DNA of 64,000 bases from Erythrobacter sp. (GTDB lineage Bacteria; Pseudomonadota; Alphaproteobacteria; Sphingomonadales; Sphingomonadaceae): the NCBI GenBank assembly GCA_027311945.1, contig DAICXZ010000030.1:124001-188000 (forward strand), read 5' to 3'. The position numbers and the translations under genes were made by a program. The notes beneath the pieces are model-generated. The model worked only from the letters and a program-made list of their open reading frames with translations, had not been told where the DNA came from and did no database searches. This document shows, piece after piece, positions 28,155-37,625 of the stretch (position 1 is the stretch's first letter; every line of letters starts with the position of its first letter).

Positions 28155-29365
28155 GCTTTCAGCAATTCCGGCAGGTCGCCGCTCATGCCGCGCGCCTCGT
28201 CCATGAAGAAGCGCTTGAGCGGAGGCGTGCGCTGCACTGCAGCCATGCCGATCCGGCGTGCGAGGCTGGGCAGCTTGCCGGGAATGCCGAACAGTCGGGT
28301 CAGCGAATCGCAGGCAAAAGCGACCGAGAACGAATCGAGCGCGCGCCACTTCTCGTAACGCGCCAGCATCTGAGCCTCGCCCGGTTCGAGCCCCAGTCGC
28401 ATGCCTTCGACCAGAACTTCCACCAGCGCGCCCACGTCGCGCAGGCCGAGGTTCAGGCCTTGGCCCGCAATCGGATGAATGCCGTGCGCGGCATCGCCCA
28501 CCAGCGCCAGCCGCTCGCCCACGATGCGCGCGGTGTGCTGGAAGCCAAGCGGGTAGGACGAACGCGGGCCATCGGCCTTGATCGCACCATAAATGCCGTG
28601 CATCTTGCCCATCACCTCGCCGAGAAACGCCTTCTCGGGCAGGGCGAGCAGGCCGGGAGCGTCCTTCTCGTTCACGCTCCACACCATGGCGCTGCGGTGG
28701 CGGCCCTGTGCGTCATCGCGCAAGGGGAGCAGCGCGAAGGGGCCTGCCGGGTAGAAGATTTCCCAGGCCACGCCCTCGTGCGGCTTTTCGTGAAACAGCC
28801 CGGCGATGATGGCGCGGTGGTGATAGTTCCAGTGCGCAAGGTTCAGCCCCGCCTCCTCGCGCGTGGGCGAGCGGCGGCCCTCGGCTGCGACCATCAGGCG
28901 CGCCTCTAGCACCGTGCCGTCGCCCAGCGTGGCCGAGACGCCATGCGGCCCGCGCTCGCGTCTGCTGACCTCGACCGGGGCGTGCCAGGCAATCAGGCTT
29001 TCCTTGCGCGCGGCCTCGAACAGGGCGAGGCGCAGGTCGCGGTTGCGGTACATCAGGCCGAGGCTGCCATCTTCGGGCGCAGGCTCGAAGTCGATCCGGC
29101 CCGGCTTCATCCCGTCGGTGACGGCGATGTTGGTGATCGCGCAGCCCAGCGGCGCGAGCGCATCGGCGAGGCCAATGTTGGTGAACAGGTTCCAGCTCGC
29201 GGTGGAAATGGCCGAGGCGCGGCCGTCAAAACCCTCCGCCGTCAACTCGGCCGGGTCGGCCCGGTCGATCACGTGGCTGGAAATGCCCTTCTTCGCCGCA
29301 GCGAGGGCCAGCGTCATGCCTACGAGGCCGCCGCCAAGAATGAGGAGATCGCGCTTGTCCGCCAT
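28151..29365 (-). CDS. UbiH/UbiF-family FAD-dependent hydroxylase
   Basis: A 404-residue flavoprotein monooxygenase: dinucleotide motif DLLILGGGLVGMTLALAAAKKG, and the second FAD motif LALVGDAAHGIHPIAGQGLNLGLRDVGAL with the UbiH-type sequence. These enzymes hydroxylate the ubiquinone ring. Alphaproteobacteria use UbiH, UbiF, UbiL or UbiM in various combinations, so the ring position is not assignable from this sequence alone. It is divergent from dsbD by about 30 bp. Confidence 0.9.
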   Translation of the reverse strand: MADKRDLLILGGGLVGMTLALAAAKKGISSHVIDRADPAELTAEGFDGRASAISTASWNLFTNIGLADALAPLGCAITNIAVTDGMKPGRIDFEPAPEDGSLGLMYRNRDLRLALFEAARKESLIAWHAPVEVSRRERGPHGVSATLGDGTVLEARLMVAAEGRRSPTREEAGLNLAHWNYHHRAIIAGLFHEKPHEGVAWEIFYPAGPFALLPLRDDAQGRHRSAMVWSVNEKDAPGLLALPEKAFLGEVMGKMHGIYGAIKADGPRSSYPLGFQHTARIVGERLALVGDAAHGIHPIAGQGLNLGLRDVGALVEVLVEGMRLGLEPGEAQMLARYEKWRALDSFSVAFACDSLTRLFGIPGKLPSLARRIGMAAVQRTPPLKRFFMDEARGMSGDLPELLKA

Positions 29366-29394
29366 AGTGTCGTGCTCCTAAAGGTGCGCGCGTG

Positions 29395-31473
29395 ATGCGT
29401 GCAAGTGAAATGGACCTTCGGCGGTGGATGGCAAGCCTGTTCTGGCTGCTGATGGCCATGTTTGTGGCTTTTCCCGCAGCGGCGCAGGAAAACAATATTG
29501 CGCTTGCCGCCTATGCCGACAAGGCGCCCGAGCCGGGCGCCGAGGTCGACGTGGCGCTGGTGTTCACGCCTGCGCCGGGCTGGCATGGCTACTGGTCCAA
29601 TCCGGGCGATGCCGGCGTCGGCTTGCGAATCGACTGGGATCTGCCCGAGGGCTGGCAGGCGGGCGAACCCGAGTTTCCGGTGCCCGAGACCCTGGTGATC
29701 TCCGGCCTGATGAACCACGTTTACGAGAGCCCGCATGCGGTGATCGTGTCGCTGCGCGTGCCCACCGGTGCCGATCTGACGACACCTCCGGTGGTGAGCG
29801 CAAAGCTCGAATGGCTCGCCTGCACCGACCGCATCTGCGTGCCCGAGCGCGGCGAGATCCGGCTCGATTTTGCGGGACCGTCGGCGCTCGCGCCCGAGGC
29901 CCGGTTCGAACAATGGCGCGCCGATCTGCCACCGCTGATTGACCAGCACGCTACCTATGACGTGGTGGGCGACGAGCTGCGGCTGGCGATCCCGCTGCCC
30001 GCAGCCATGGACCTGGGCGAGCCGCATCTCTTCATTGAGCAGCGGCAGGTCGCTGCTGGCCAGTCGGTCGCCTATGCCGCGCCGCAGGTGTTCCGCCGCA
30101 CGGGCGATATGCTGGTGGCGCAGGTGCCGCTCAAGGGGAGCGCTGCGGGCGAGACTGGGCCGGATGTGCTCGAAGGCATCCTGTCGTTCGGCAAGGACGG
30201 ACGCGGGGTGCGCTTCACCGGCGAACCGGGCGCCGTGACGGGCCTCGATGCACCAGTGATCGCGGGTGCCGCGCGAGAGGTGCCTTCGCTGGTCTTCCTG
30301 CTCGGCGCGGCGCTGCTCGGCGGGCTGATCCTCAACCTGATGCCCTGCGTATTCCCGATCCTCAGCCTCAAGGCGCTGACGCTGGCCCGCGCAGGCGGCG
30401 ATGAGCGCGCGGCGCGGGCCGAAGCGCTGGCCTATAGCGGCGGTGTCGTGCTCGCCTGCCTTGCACTCGGCGGGCTGATGCTGGCCTTGCGCGCAGGCGG
30501 CACGCAGGTGGGCTGGGCGTTCCAGTTGCAGGAGCCGGGCGTGGTCGTGGCGCTGCTGGTGCTGGCGGCGCTGCTGACCGCGAACTTTGCCGGTCTGTTT
30601 GAGCTGCCGGGCCTGCCGATCCGGGGCGGCGGCAAGCCTGCTTCGGCCTTCGGCACGGGCTTGCTGGCGGCCTTCGTCGCGACCCCGTGCACCGGCCCCT
30701 TCATGGCGGCGGCGATGGGCGCGGCCCTGCTGCTGCCGGTGCCACAGGCGCTGGGGCTGTTCGCCGCGCTTGGGCTGGGGCTGGCGCTGCCGTTCCTGCT
30801 GCTGGGCTTCCTGCCCGCGCTGCGGCGGATGTTGCCGAAGCCGGGTGCATGGATGGAGCGGTTTCGCAAGCTGATGGCGATCCCGATGGGCCTAACGGCG
30901 CTGGCGCTGGTCTGGTTGAGCGTGCGCATTGGCGGCAAGCCTTTCGCCTTGCTGGCGCTGCTGCTGGTGGCGGGGCTGCTGATGGGGCTGGCGGTGACGG
31001 GCCTGCTGCAACGGCGCGGCAAGCTCGCCTGGCCCGCCTTCGGCCTGATCGCTGCACCGTTTCTGGTCTTCGCCGCCTTCGCGCTGCCTGCCGCTTATGA
31101 TCCGGGCAGCGCGGGCGCGGAAGAGAGTATCCACGATCCGGTCGCCTTCGACGAATTCGTTTTGAACGACACCGTATTCTCACAAGGCAAGCCGGTGTTC
31201 CTGTGGTTCACCGCCGACTGGTGCCTGACCTGCAAGGTCAACGAGCGCGTGGCGATCGAGCGCGACGAGGTGCGCAAGGCCTTCGAAGCGGGCGACGTGG
31301 TGGCCATGCGGGGCGACTGGACGCAGGCCGACCCGGAGATCACCAAGTTCCTCGAAGAGCAGGGCGCGGCGGGTGTGCCGCTATACCTGTGGTACGTACC
31401 GAACCAGCAGCCCGAGAAGCTGCCACAGGTACTGACACCCGAAATGCTGATCGAGCGCGCTAACCGGCGCTGA
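29395..31473 (+). CDS. DsbD/ScsB-like protein-disulfide reductase
   Basis: About 692 residues in the DsbD three-part layout: signal peptide and periplasmic N-domain (with the conserved CTDRICVPE cysteine pair), a central membrane domain with the two redox cysteines in LNLMPCVFPIL and VATPCTGPF, and a C-terminal periplasmic thioredoxin domain with WCLTCK. It carries electrons from cytosolic thioredoxin to periplasmic thiols and cytochrome-c maturation. The start could be GTG 29392, ATG 29395 or ATG 29410; AAAGG is upstream. The 3' end overlaps the convergent lipoprotein gene by 14 bp. Confidence 0.92.
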   Translation: MRASEMDLRRWMASLFWLLMAMFVAFPAAAQENNIALAAYADKAPEPGAEVDVALVFTPAPGWHGYWSNPGDAGVGLRIDWDLPEGWQAGEPEFPVPETLVISGLMNHVYESPHAVIVSLRVPTGADLTTPPVVSAKLEWLACTDRICVPERGEIRLDFAGPSALAPEARFEQWRADLPPLIDQHATYDVVGDELRLAIPLPAAMDLGEPHLFIEQRQVAAGQSVAYAAPQVFRRTGDMLVAQVPLKGSAAGETGPDVLEGILSFGKDGRGVRFTGEPGAVTGLDAPVIAGAAREVPSLVFLLGAALLGGLILNLMPCVFPILSLKALTLARAGGDERAARAEALAYSGGVVLACLALGGLMLALRAGGTQVGWAFQLQEPGVVVALLVLAALLTANFAGLFELPGLPIRGGGKPASAFGTGLLAAFVATPCTGPFMAAAMGAALLLPVPQALGLFAALGLGLALPFLLLGFLPALRRMLPKPGAWMERFRKLMAIPMGLTALALVWLSVRIGGKPFALLALLLVAGLLMGLAVTGLLQRRGKLAWPAFGLIAAPFLVFAAFALPAAYDPGSAGAEESIHDPVAFDEFVLNDTVFSQGKPVFLWFTADWCLTCKVNERVAIERDEVRKAFEAGDVVAMRGDWTQADPEITKFLEEQGAAGVPLYLWYVPNQQPEKLPQVLTPEMLIERANRR

Positions 31474-32056
31474 GTTCGGGTTCAGTTTCCGGCTTCTCTA
31501 CCGGCGCATTCACAGTCTCACCGCCCGCGCGGCACCATTCGACGAATTCGCCGGGAATGCGGCTCGGCTGCATGGCAATCGCGCCCCGGCCGGGCAGCGT
31601 GGCGCGCATGTCGCCGGGGCCGATGAACAGGTCGAGCCCCTCGTCGTCGGCTGGCAGGTTGGCTTCCCAGCGCCACTCGTTGTCTTTCACCACCGGCTCG
31701 GCGGGCAGGCGGCTGACGTGGCCGTTGCCCATCACCGCGAATAGCGCGCTCTGCCCCGGCAGCGCAGGCGCATGGCGGATGATCGCCATGGTGATCGGCT
31801 CGGCATCGAGGTCGCAATCGAGTGTGAGCAACGGGGGCTGGCCGGGATTGGCGAAGTGAATGGCATGGCCGCTTTGGCCCACGGACCAGGTGGCGAACTG
31901 CGTTTCAGGCGATTCCATCACCAGTTCACTCGGCGCGGCGGCAACGGCCTCGGCGAGGTTGACGGTCTCGTCGGTGGTTGCGCCATTGGCCTGCCCGCAG
32001 GCGGCGAGGGGGAGGGCGAGGAGGATAAGGGGCAGGCGTTTCATCGGAGTGGTCAT
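31460..32056 (-). CDS. Hypothetical lipoprotein
   Basis: A 198-residue predicted lipoprotein with lipobox LPLAACG after a short signal peptide. The mature part is not a family I recognise; it contains one late cysteine (FVEWCRAGG) and an acidic tail. ATG 32056 and ATG 32044 are both possible starts, neither with a clear ribosome site. It is convergent with dsbD. Confidence 0.65.
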   Translation of the reverse strand: MTTPMKRLPLILLALPLAACGQANGATTDETVNLAEAVAAAPSELVMESPETQFATWSVGQSGHAIHFANPGQPPLLTLDCDLDAEPITMAIIRHAPALPGQSALFAVMGNGHVSRLPAEPVVKDNEWRWEANLPADDEGLDLFIGPGDMRATLPGRGAIAMQPSRIPGEFVEWCRAGGETVNAPVEKPETEPELSAG

Positions 32057-32114
32057 ATTATCTAACCGCGCTGCTTTCGTCACCCTGAACTTGATTCAGC
32101 ATGAGGGTGGGGCG

Positions 32115-32222
32115 TCATTTCTTTTTCTCGATCCACATGCCGATCTGAATGCCAGCGAAGCCGGCGCCGCCAGCGATGCCGAGAATAAGAATGATCTGAG
32201 AGGTAATTTCGAAGGGTGTCAT
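32115..32222 (-). CDS. 35-residue single-pass membrane protein
   Basis: A small ORF running from ATG 32222 to TGA 32115, encoding 35 residues: a short polar N-terminus (MTPFEITSQ), one strongly hydrophobic Gly/Ile/Leu-rich helix with a GxxxG-like pattern, and a WIEKKK C-terminal anchor. GAGG lies 5 nt before the ATG, a good -10 (TATAGA) and -35 (TTGACC) lie upstream, and a hairpin follows (32086-32109). All of this supports a real expressed gene. Function unknown; the size and shape fit small regulators or stabilisers of membrane complexes. Confidence 0.65.
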   Translation of the reverse strand: MTPFEITSQIILILGIAGGAGFAGIQIGMWIEKKK

Positions 32223-32248
32223 GGCTGCCTCGTTTTGCGTGCAGCAAT

Positions 32249-32278
32249 CTATAGAAAGGCAATGATCTGTCGGGTCAA
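32249..32278 (-). promoter_or_regulatory. Sigma-70 type promoter of the 35-residue protein
   Basis: On the minus strand TTGACC (32273-32278) is followed after 18-19 bp by TATAGA (32249-32254), placing the start of transcription about 20 nt before the ATG at 32222. The surrounding region 32262-32374, up to uvrB, is AT-rich and contains GTGGAT/ATCCAC inverted arms but no gene. Confidence 0.5.
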
Positions 32279-32374
32279 CAAGTCCTCTAACTGCGTTTCC
32301 ATATCGAAGTGGATCTAAGCATCTAATTTATAATAATAAAATAATCCACAGATATCGCTCCTGTGCGACGGGAA

Positions 32375-34564
32375 TCACTTCCCCCACTTCTTCTGCACCT
32401 TCCCATACCGCGTCTTGCGCGTCCCCGGACGACCCTCGTTGGAACGCCCCACCATCGGCGCCTTCTTCTCGCCGTCAGGCAAGCCCAACTCGTCCGCCTC
32501 CAGCCGCCTGATCTCGTCGCGTAACCTTCCGGCTTCCTCGAACTCGAGGTTCGCCGCCGCGTCGCGCATCTTCTTCTCAAGCTCACCAATGTAAGCCCGC
32601 AGGTTGTGGCCCACGAGGTTGTTGCGTCCGTCCTCGGCCTCGATCTCGACCAGCACGCCGTCCTTCGCCGCCGTATGCGCCACAATGTCGGCGATCTCGC
32701 GCTTGATCGTCTGCGGGGTGATCCCATGCTTCTCGTTGTATTCGCGCTGCTTCTCGCGGCGGCGGTCGGTTTCCGCCATTGCGCGTTCCATGGAGCCGGT
32801 GACGCGGTCGGCATAGAGGATTACCTTGCCGTCCACGTTGCGCGCGGCACGGCCGATCGTCTGGATCAGGCTGGTCTCGCTGCGCAGGAACCCTTCCTTG
32901 TCGGCATCGAGGATGCAGACGAGGCCGCACTCTGGAATATCAAGCCCTTCGCGCAGCAGGTTGATGCCGATCAGCACATCATAGACCCCCATGCGCAGGT
33001 CGCGGATCAGCTCGATGCGTTCGAGCGTCTCGACGTCCGAATGCATGTAGCGCACGCGCACGCCCTGTTCGTGCATGAACTCGGTGAGGTCTTCGGCCAT
33101 GCGCTTGGTCAGCGTGGTGACGAGCGTGCGGTAGCCGTGGCTGGCCGCGTCCTTGGCTTCGGCGATGCAGTCCTGCACCTGATCCTCGGTCGGGCGGATT
33201 TCCACCGGCGGGTCGATCAGGCCGGTGGGGCGGATCACCTGTTCGGCGAACACGCCGCCGGTGGCCTCCATCTCCCAGTTGCCCGGTGTGGCAGAGACGG
33301 CGACAGTCTGCGGGCGCATCGCATCCCACTCGTTGAAGCGCAAAGGGCGGTTGTCGATGCAGCTCGGCAGGCGAAAGCCATATTCGGCCAGCGTCAGCTT
33401 GCGGCGGTGGTCGCCCTTGGCCATCGCGCCGATCTGGGGGATGGTCTGGTGGCTCTCATCGACGAACAGCAGCGCGTTTTCAGGCAGATATTCGAACAGC
33501 GTTGGCGGCGGCTCACCCGGCAGGCGGCCGGTGAGGAAGCGGCTGTAGTTCTCGATCCCCGCGCAGGAACCGGTGGCCGCGATCATCTCGAGATCGAAGT
33601 TGGTGCGCTGCTCAAGCCGCTGGGCTTCCAGCAATTTGCCCTCGGCGTTCAGTTCTTCCAGCCGGTGCGCCAGCTCGAACTTGATGGCCTCGGCGGCCTG
33701 CTTCATCGTCGGCCCCGGCGTCACATAGTGGCTGTTGGCATAGACCCGCACCTTGTCGAGCGCCGCGCCCTTCTTGCCCGTGAGCGGGTCGAACTCGGCG
33801 ATCTCCTCGATCTCGTCACCGAAGAAGCTGATCCGCCAGGCGGTGTCTTCGAGGTGGCTCGGGTGCAGTTCGAGATTGTCGCCGCGCACGCGAAAATTGC
33901 CGCGCGCGAAGGCGGCGTCGTTGCGCTTGTATTGCAGGGCGACCAGCTTGCGGATCAGCTCGCGCTGGTCGACGCTGTCGCCCTGCTTGAGGTCGAAGAT
34001 CATGGCCGAATAGGTCTCGACCGATCCGATGCCGTAAAGGCACGATACCGAGGCCACGATCAGCACGTCGTCGCGTTCGAGCAAGCTGCGGGTGGCGGAG
34101 TGGCGCATCCGGTCGATCGCCTCGTTCACCGAGCTTTCCTTCTCGATGTAGGTATCCGAGCGCGGCACATACGCCTCGGGCTGGTAGTAGTCGTAGTAGG
34201 AGACGAAATACTCGACCGCGTTCTCGGGAAAGAAGCTCTTGAACTCGCCATAGAGCTGCGCGGCGAGGATCTTGTTGGGGGCCAGGATCAGGGCCGGACG
34301 CTGCAGGGTCTCGATCACCTTGGCCATGGTGAAGGTCTTGCCCGAGCCGGTGACGCCGAGCAGCACCTGCGTCTGTTCATTGTCCTCGGCGGCGGCAACC
34401 AGATCGGCGATGGCGGTGGGCTGATCGCCCGCCGGCTCGTATTCCGACACCAGCTTGAACGGCCTGCCGCCCGCCATCTTCTCCGGGCGCGCGGGCCGGT
34501 GGGGCACGAAAGCGCCGGAGGTGTCGGGCTCTTCCAGCCCTCTGCGGATTACCAGTTCTGCCAT
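32375..34564 (-). CDS. uvrB: Excinuclease ABC subunit B
   Basis: A full-length 729-residue UvrB: Walker [15 protein letters not shown] near residue 70, the beta-hairpin [29 protein letters not shown] helicase motif II, the [16 protein letters not shown] region, helicase motif [11 protein letters not shown], and a C-terminal UVR domain ([23 protein letters not shown]). It loads onto damaged DNA and recruits UvrC. The N-terminus is about 25 residues longer than usual and starts at ATG 34564. No GTTC-N7-GTTC LexA box is visible in its upstream gap. Confidence 0.97.
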   Translation of the reverse strand: MAELVIRRGLEEPDTSGAFVPHRPARPEKMAGGRPFKLVSEYEPAGDQPTAIADLVAAAEDNEQTQVLLGVTGSGKTFTMAKVIETLQRPALILAPNKILAAQLYGEFKSFFPENAVEYFVSYYDYYQPEAYVPRSDTYIEKESSVNEAIDRMRHSATRSLLERDDVLIVASVSCLYGIGSVETYSAMIFDLKQGDSVDQRELIRKLVALQYKRNDAAFARGNFRVRGDNLELHPSHLEDTAWRISFFGDEIEEIAEFDPLTGKKGAALDKVRVYANSHYVTPGPTMKQAAEAIKFELAHRLEELNAEGKLLEAQRLEQRTNFDLEMIAATGSCAGIENYSRFLTGRLPGEPPPTLFEYLPENALLFVDESHQTIPQIGAMAKGDHRRKLTLAEYGFRLPSCIDNRPLRFNEWDAMRPQTVAVSATPGNWEMEATGGVFAEQVIRPTGLIDPPVEIRPTEDQVQDCIAEAKDAASHGYRTLVTTLTKRMAEDLTEFMHEQGVRVRYMHSDVETLERIELIRDLRMGVYDVLIGINLLREGLDIPECGLVCILDADKEGFLRSETSLIQTIGRAARNVDGKVILYADRVTGSMERAMAETDRRREKQREYNEKHGITPQTIKREIADIVAHTAAKDGVLVEIEAEDGRNNLVGHNLRAYIGELEKKMRDAAANLEFEEAGRLRDEIRRLEADELGLPDGEKKAPMVGRSNEGRPGTRKTRYGKVQKKWGK

Positions 34565-34728
34565 TGCATCGATATGGGACGTGCGCCGGTTTGGCGCAAC
34601 GCTGCTGAAAGAGCCGATTGGCAGTGCGGCATGGGGCTGTTAGGCTCGGTGCAACTAGGGGCCGATTGTAAGCGTCTGTCTTGTTGCGCTTTTGCACCCC
34701 TTGCGTTTTTTGGGAAGGAACCCGCCGA

Positions 34729-35262
34729 ATGAAAGCTCGCCTGATCCTGTCTGCCGCCGCCGCCGTGCTCACGCTTGCCGCCTGCGGCAGCTCGAACGAC
34801 GAGGACTTGCAGGACGAGGCGCTGTCGGCCGACGATGTTTCGCCCGGCGCGGGCGATCTCAAGCTGGCCGCCGGGCAATACAGCTCCAAGGTCGAGCTGG
34901 TAGAGTTCGAGCTGCCCGGCCTTCCGGCCGATGTGAAGCGAATGGCCGAGCGTGCCTTTGCCGATGGCGCATCGGAACCTTCGCTCAGCTGCGTGACGGC
35001 GGATTCCACCCCCGAGCAGTGGATCAGCGAGATGAACGAGAGCGACTGCACGGCGACCGATTTTTCGCAGTCGGGCAACAGCTTCTCGGCCACAATGCAA
35101 TGCCAGGACGCCGAGGGCCTGAACGGCACGGTGAACTTCGAAGGCACCGTGGGCGAGGACAACGTGCAGATGGAAGCGCGGTTCGAGCAGGCCATCCCCG
35201 AAATGGGCACCGCCAGGATGCATATGCGCGTAACCGGCACGCGCGTTGGTGAGTGCAGCTAG
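34729..35262 (+). CDS. DUF3617-type lipoprotein
   Basis: A 177-residue lipoprotein with lipobox LTLAACGSS. The mature part (AGQYSSKVELVEFELPGLP, two Cys pairs, FSATMQCQDAEGLNGTVNFEGT) matches the DUF3617 family, small exported proteins of unknown function in alpha- and betaproteobacteria. GGGAAGGAA precedes ATG 34729. It is divergent from uvrB. Confidence 0.8.
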   Translation: MKARLILSAAAAVLTLAACGSSNDEDLQDEALSADDVSPGAGDLKLAAGQYSSKVELVEFELPGLPADVKRMAERAFADGASEPSLSCVTADSTPEQWISEMNESDCTATDFSQSGNSFSATMQCQDAEGLNGTVNFEGTVGEDNVQMEARFEQAIPEMGTARMHMRVTGTRVGECS

Positions 35263-35330
35263 GGCGGGATACAATGCGCCCACCATGCGTTTCTTTTTCT
35301 AATCGAGAAAACAACGCCAAGCGGGGGTGA

Positions 35331-36119
35331 ATGTTTGAATTGCTGCCACGGTCCGGGTTCGATCTGACCCGTTTGCGCGAAAGCGCGGCGGCTCTCCTCG
35401 ATGCCGTCCGGCGTAGGCTCGCCCTGCTCACCGCGCCGCAGCCCAAGGGGGCGCACACCCCGCCGCTCAAGCTGCTGCCCGGCGAGCTTGCCTATTATCT
35501 GCGCTGGCTGGCGGGGCGGGCGTTCCGCCCCTGCGCCTTGGCCAAGTCCGACGACCCCAAGGTGGTTATCCTGCTGCCCGGCTTCGGCGCCGATGCACGG
35601 CGGATGGCGCGGATGGCGCACGAACTGGAACATGCCGGCCACAAGGTGAAGCGCTGGAAGCTCGGCTATAATTTAGGCCCCAGCGAAGAGCGTTTTCACC
35701 AGTTGTCCGAACGTATCGTCGAGGTGCACGAGCGCTACGGCAAACCGGTTTACCTCGTCGGCTGGAGCTTGGGCGGAGTGTTCGCCCGCGAGATGGCCAA
35801 GCTGCACCCTGAACGCGTAGCCAAGGTCATCACCATGGGCTCGCCGTTCAGCCACACGCCTTGGTCCAATCACCTCTGGCGCACCTATCAGGCGGTCACC
35901 GGCCACCCGGTCAACGAACCGCCGATTGCCTGTGATGTGCGGGCCAAGCCGCCGGTCGAAACGGTGGCGCTGTGGAGCCCATGCGATGCGGTGATCTCGC
36001 CGCGTGCGGCCCGCGGTTTGCCGGGAGAACGCGACCGCGCGATTGCGGTCCGTTGCACCCATCTGGGCTTTGCCGATTCGACCGAAGCCATCCTGGCCGT
36101 GGGGCGTGAACTTGCCTGA
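35331..36119 (+). CDS. Alpha/beta hydrolase
   Basis: A 262-residue alpha/beta-hydrolase: oxyanion-side motif VVILLPGFGADARRM, nucleophile elbow GWSLGG with the catalytic serine near residue 150, an aspartate in SPCDAVISP, and a histidine in THLGFADS. An N-terminal ~45-residue helical extension precedes the fold. Substrate unknown. The Anbu peptide-ligase cluster begins 80 bp downstream on the same strand, but no functional link is evident. Confidence 0.78.
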   Translation: MFELLPRSGFDLTRLRESAAALLDAVRRRLALLTAPQPKGAHTPPLKLLPGELAYYLRWLAGRAFRPCALAKSDDPKVVILLPGFGADARRMARMAHELEHAGHKVKRWKLGYNLGPSEERFHQLSERIVEVHERYGKPVYLVGWSLGGVFAREMAKLHPERVAKVITMGSPFSHTPWSNHLWRTYQAVTGHPVNEPPIACDVRAKPPVETVALWSPCDAVISPRAARGLPGERDRAIAVRCTHLGFADSTEAILAVGRELA

Positions 36120-36200
36120 TGCGCCCAGCAAAAAAACTGTCGCGAGGGCACTTGGCGCGGGGCAAAGTTCCTGTCATGCTGCATCGCACAAAGGAGTTGC

Positions 36201-37625
36201 ATGAACAGCGAAATCTGCTTTGACGAGATGCACGCACCCGACGGATCGGTGCGCCCGGCCTATGCCGGATATCAGGAATGGCTCTCGCAGCAGGATGAAC
36301 GCTGGATGCACTCGAAAAGCTTCGAGGCCGAGACCTTCTTCCGCAAGACCGGGATCACCTTCAACGTTTATGGCGAGGATGACGCCGAGGAACGGCTGAT
36401 CCCTTTCGACATGGTGCCGCGCATCATTACCGGCCGCGAATGGCGCCGCCTGTCGCGCGGTATCGAGCAGCGGGTGCGGGCGCTGAACGCCTTCATGCAC
36501 GACCTTTATCACCGGCAGGAGATCATCCGCGCGGGCCGCCTGCCGGAGCGATTGTTCCGCAACAACGATGCCTGGCTGCCGCAGATGGTCGGCTTCACTC
36601 CGCCGGGCGGCGTTTACACCCATATCGTCGGCATCGACCTGGTGCGCACCGGGCCTGACGACTTCATGGTGCTCGAGGATAATGCACGCACGCCTTCAGG
36701 CGTCTCGTACATGCTCGAAAACCGCGAGACGATGATGGCGATGTTCCCCGAGCTGTTCAGCCATGTCTCGGTGCGGTCGGTGTCGGACTATCCGGCGCGG
36801 CTGGCCGCCAGCCTTGCCGCCTGCGCGCCGCATGGGGCAGGGCCGAAACCCTCGATTGCGGTGCTGACGCCGGGCATCTACAATTCGGCCTATTTCGAGC
36901 ACGCCTTCCTCGCTGACCAGATGGGCGCCGAACTGGTTGAGGGCAGCGACCTGCGCGTGGTGGATGGCAAGGTGCAGATGCGCACTACCGGCGGCTATCA
37001 GCCGGTCGATGTGATCTATCGCCGGGTTGACGATGAATTCCTCGATCCGCTCACCTTCAATCCGGATTCGGTGCTGGGCGTGCCGGGGATCATGGATGTC
37101 TATCGCGCCGGCAACGTAACGATCGCCAATGCGCCGGGCACGGGCGTGGCGGACGACAAGGCGATCTATTCGTTCATGCCCGAGATTGTGGAGTTCTACA
37201 CTGGCGAAAAGCCGCTGCTCCCGAATGTGGAAACCTGGCGCTGCGCCGATCCCGATGCGCTGAAATATGTGCTCGATAATCTGGCAGAACTGGTGGTGAA
37301 GGAGGTCCATGGCTCGGGCGGCTATGGCATGCTGATCGGCCCGACCTCATCGAAGAAGGAGATTGCCGCCTTCCGCCACAAGCTCGAAGCCAAGCCGGAA
37401 AATTACATCGCCCAGCCGACACTGTCGCTGTCGACCTGCCCGATCCTCACCCGCAAGGGGCTCGCGCCGCGCCATGTCGATCTGCGCCCCTTCGTGCTGT
37501 GCTCGCCATCGGGGGTCGACATCACGCCGGGTGGGCTGACCCGCGTGGCGATCAAGAAGGGATCGCTGGTGGTCAATTCGAGCCAGGGCGGCGGCACCAA
37601 GGATAGCTGGGTGCTGGACGACTGA
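36201..37625 (+). CDS. Circularly permuted ATP-grasp peptide ligase
   Basis: A 474-residue circularly permuted ATP-grasp protein (CP_ATPgrasp/DUF404-407): RLIPFDMVPRIITGREW at residue ~65, FMVLEDNARTPSGVSYMLENR, ANAPGTGVADDKAIYSFMPEIV and KEVHGSGGYGMLIGP. It is the first gene of the ATP-grasp/alpha-E/transglutaminase/Anbu cluster predicted by comparative genomics to make and break an unusual peptide. AAAGGAG precedes ATG 36201, and the stop overlaps the next start (TGATG). Confidence 0.9.
   Translation: MNSEICFDEMHAPDGSVRPAYAGYQEWLSQQDERWMHSKSFEAETFFRKTGITFNVYGEDDAEERLIPFDMVPRIITGREWRRLSRGIEQRVRALNAFMHDLYHRQEIIRAGRLPERLFRNNDAWLPQMVGFTPPGGVYTHIVGIDLVRTGPDDFMVLEDNARTPSGVSYMLENRETMMAMFPELFSHVSVRSVSDYPARLAASLAACAPHGAGPKPSIAVLTPGIYNSAYFEHAFLADQMGAELVEGSDLRVVDGKVQMRTTGGYQPVDVIYRRVDDEFLDPLTFNPDSVLGVPGIMDVYRAGNVTIANAPGTGVADDKAIYSFMPEIVEFYTGEKPLLPNVETWRCADPDALKYVLDNLAELVVKEVHGSGGYGMLIGPTSSKKEIAAFRHKLEAKPENYIAQPTLSLSTCPILTRKGLAPRHVDLRPFVLCSPSGVDITPGGLTRVAIKKGSLVVNSSQGGGTKDSWVLDD

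Noticed and set aside
34565-34728. LexA box upstream of uvrB
   Set aside because: The gap was read on both strands and no GTTC-N7-GTTC or close variant was found.
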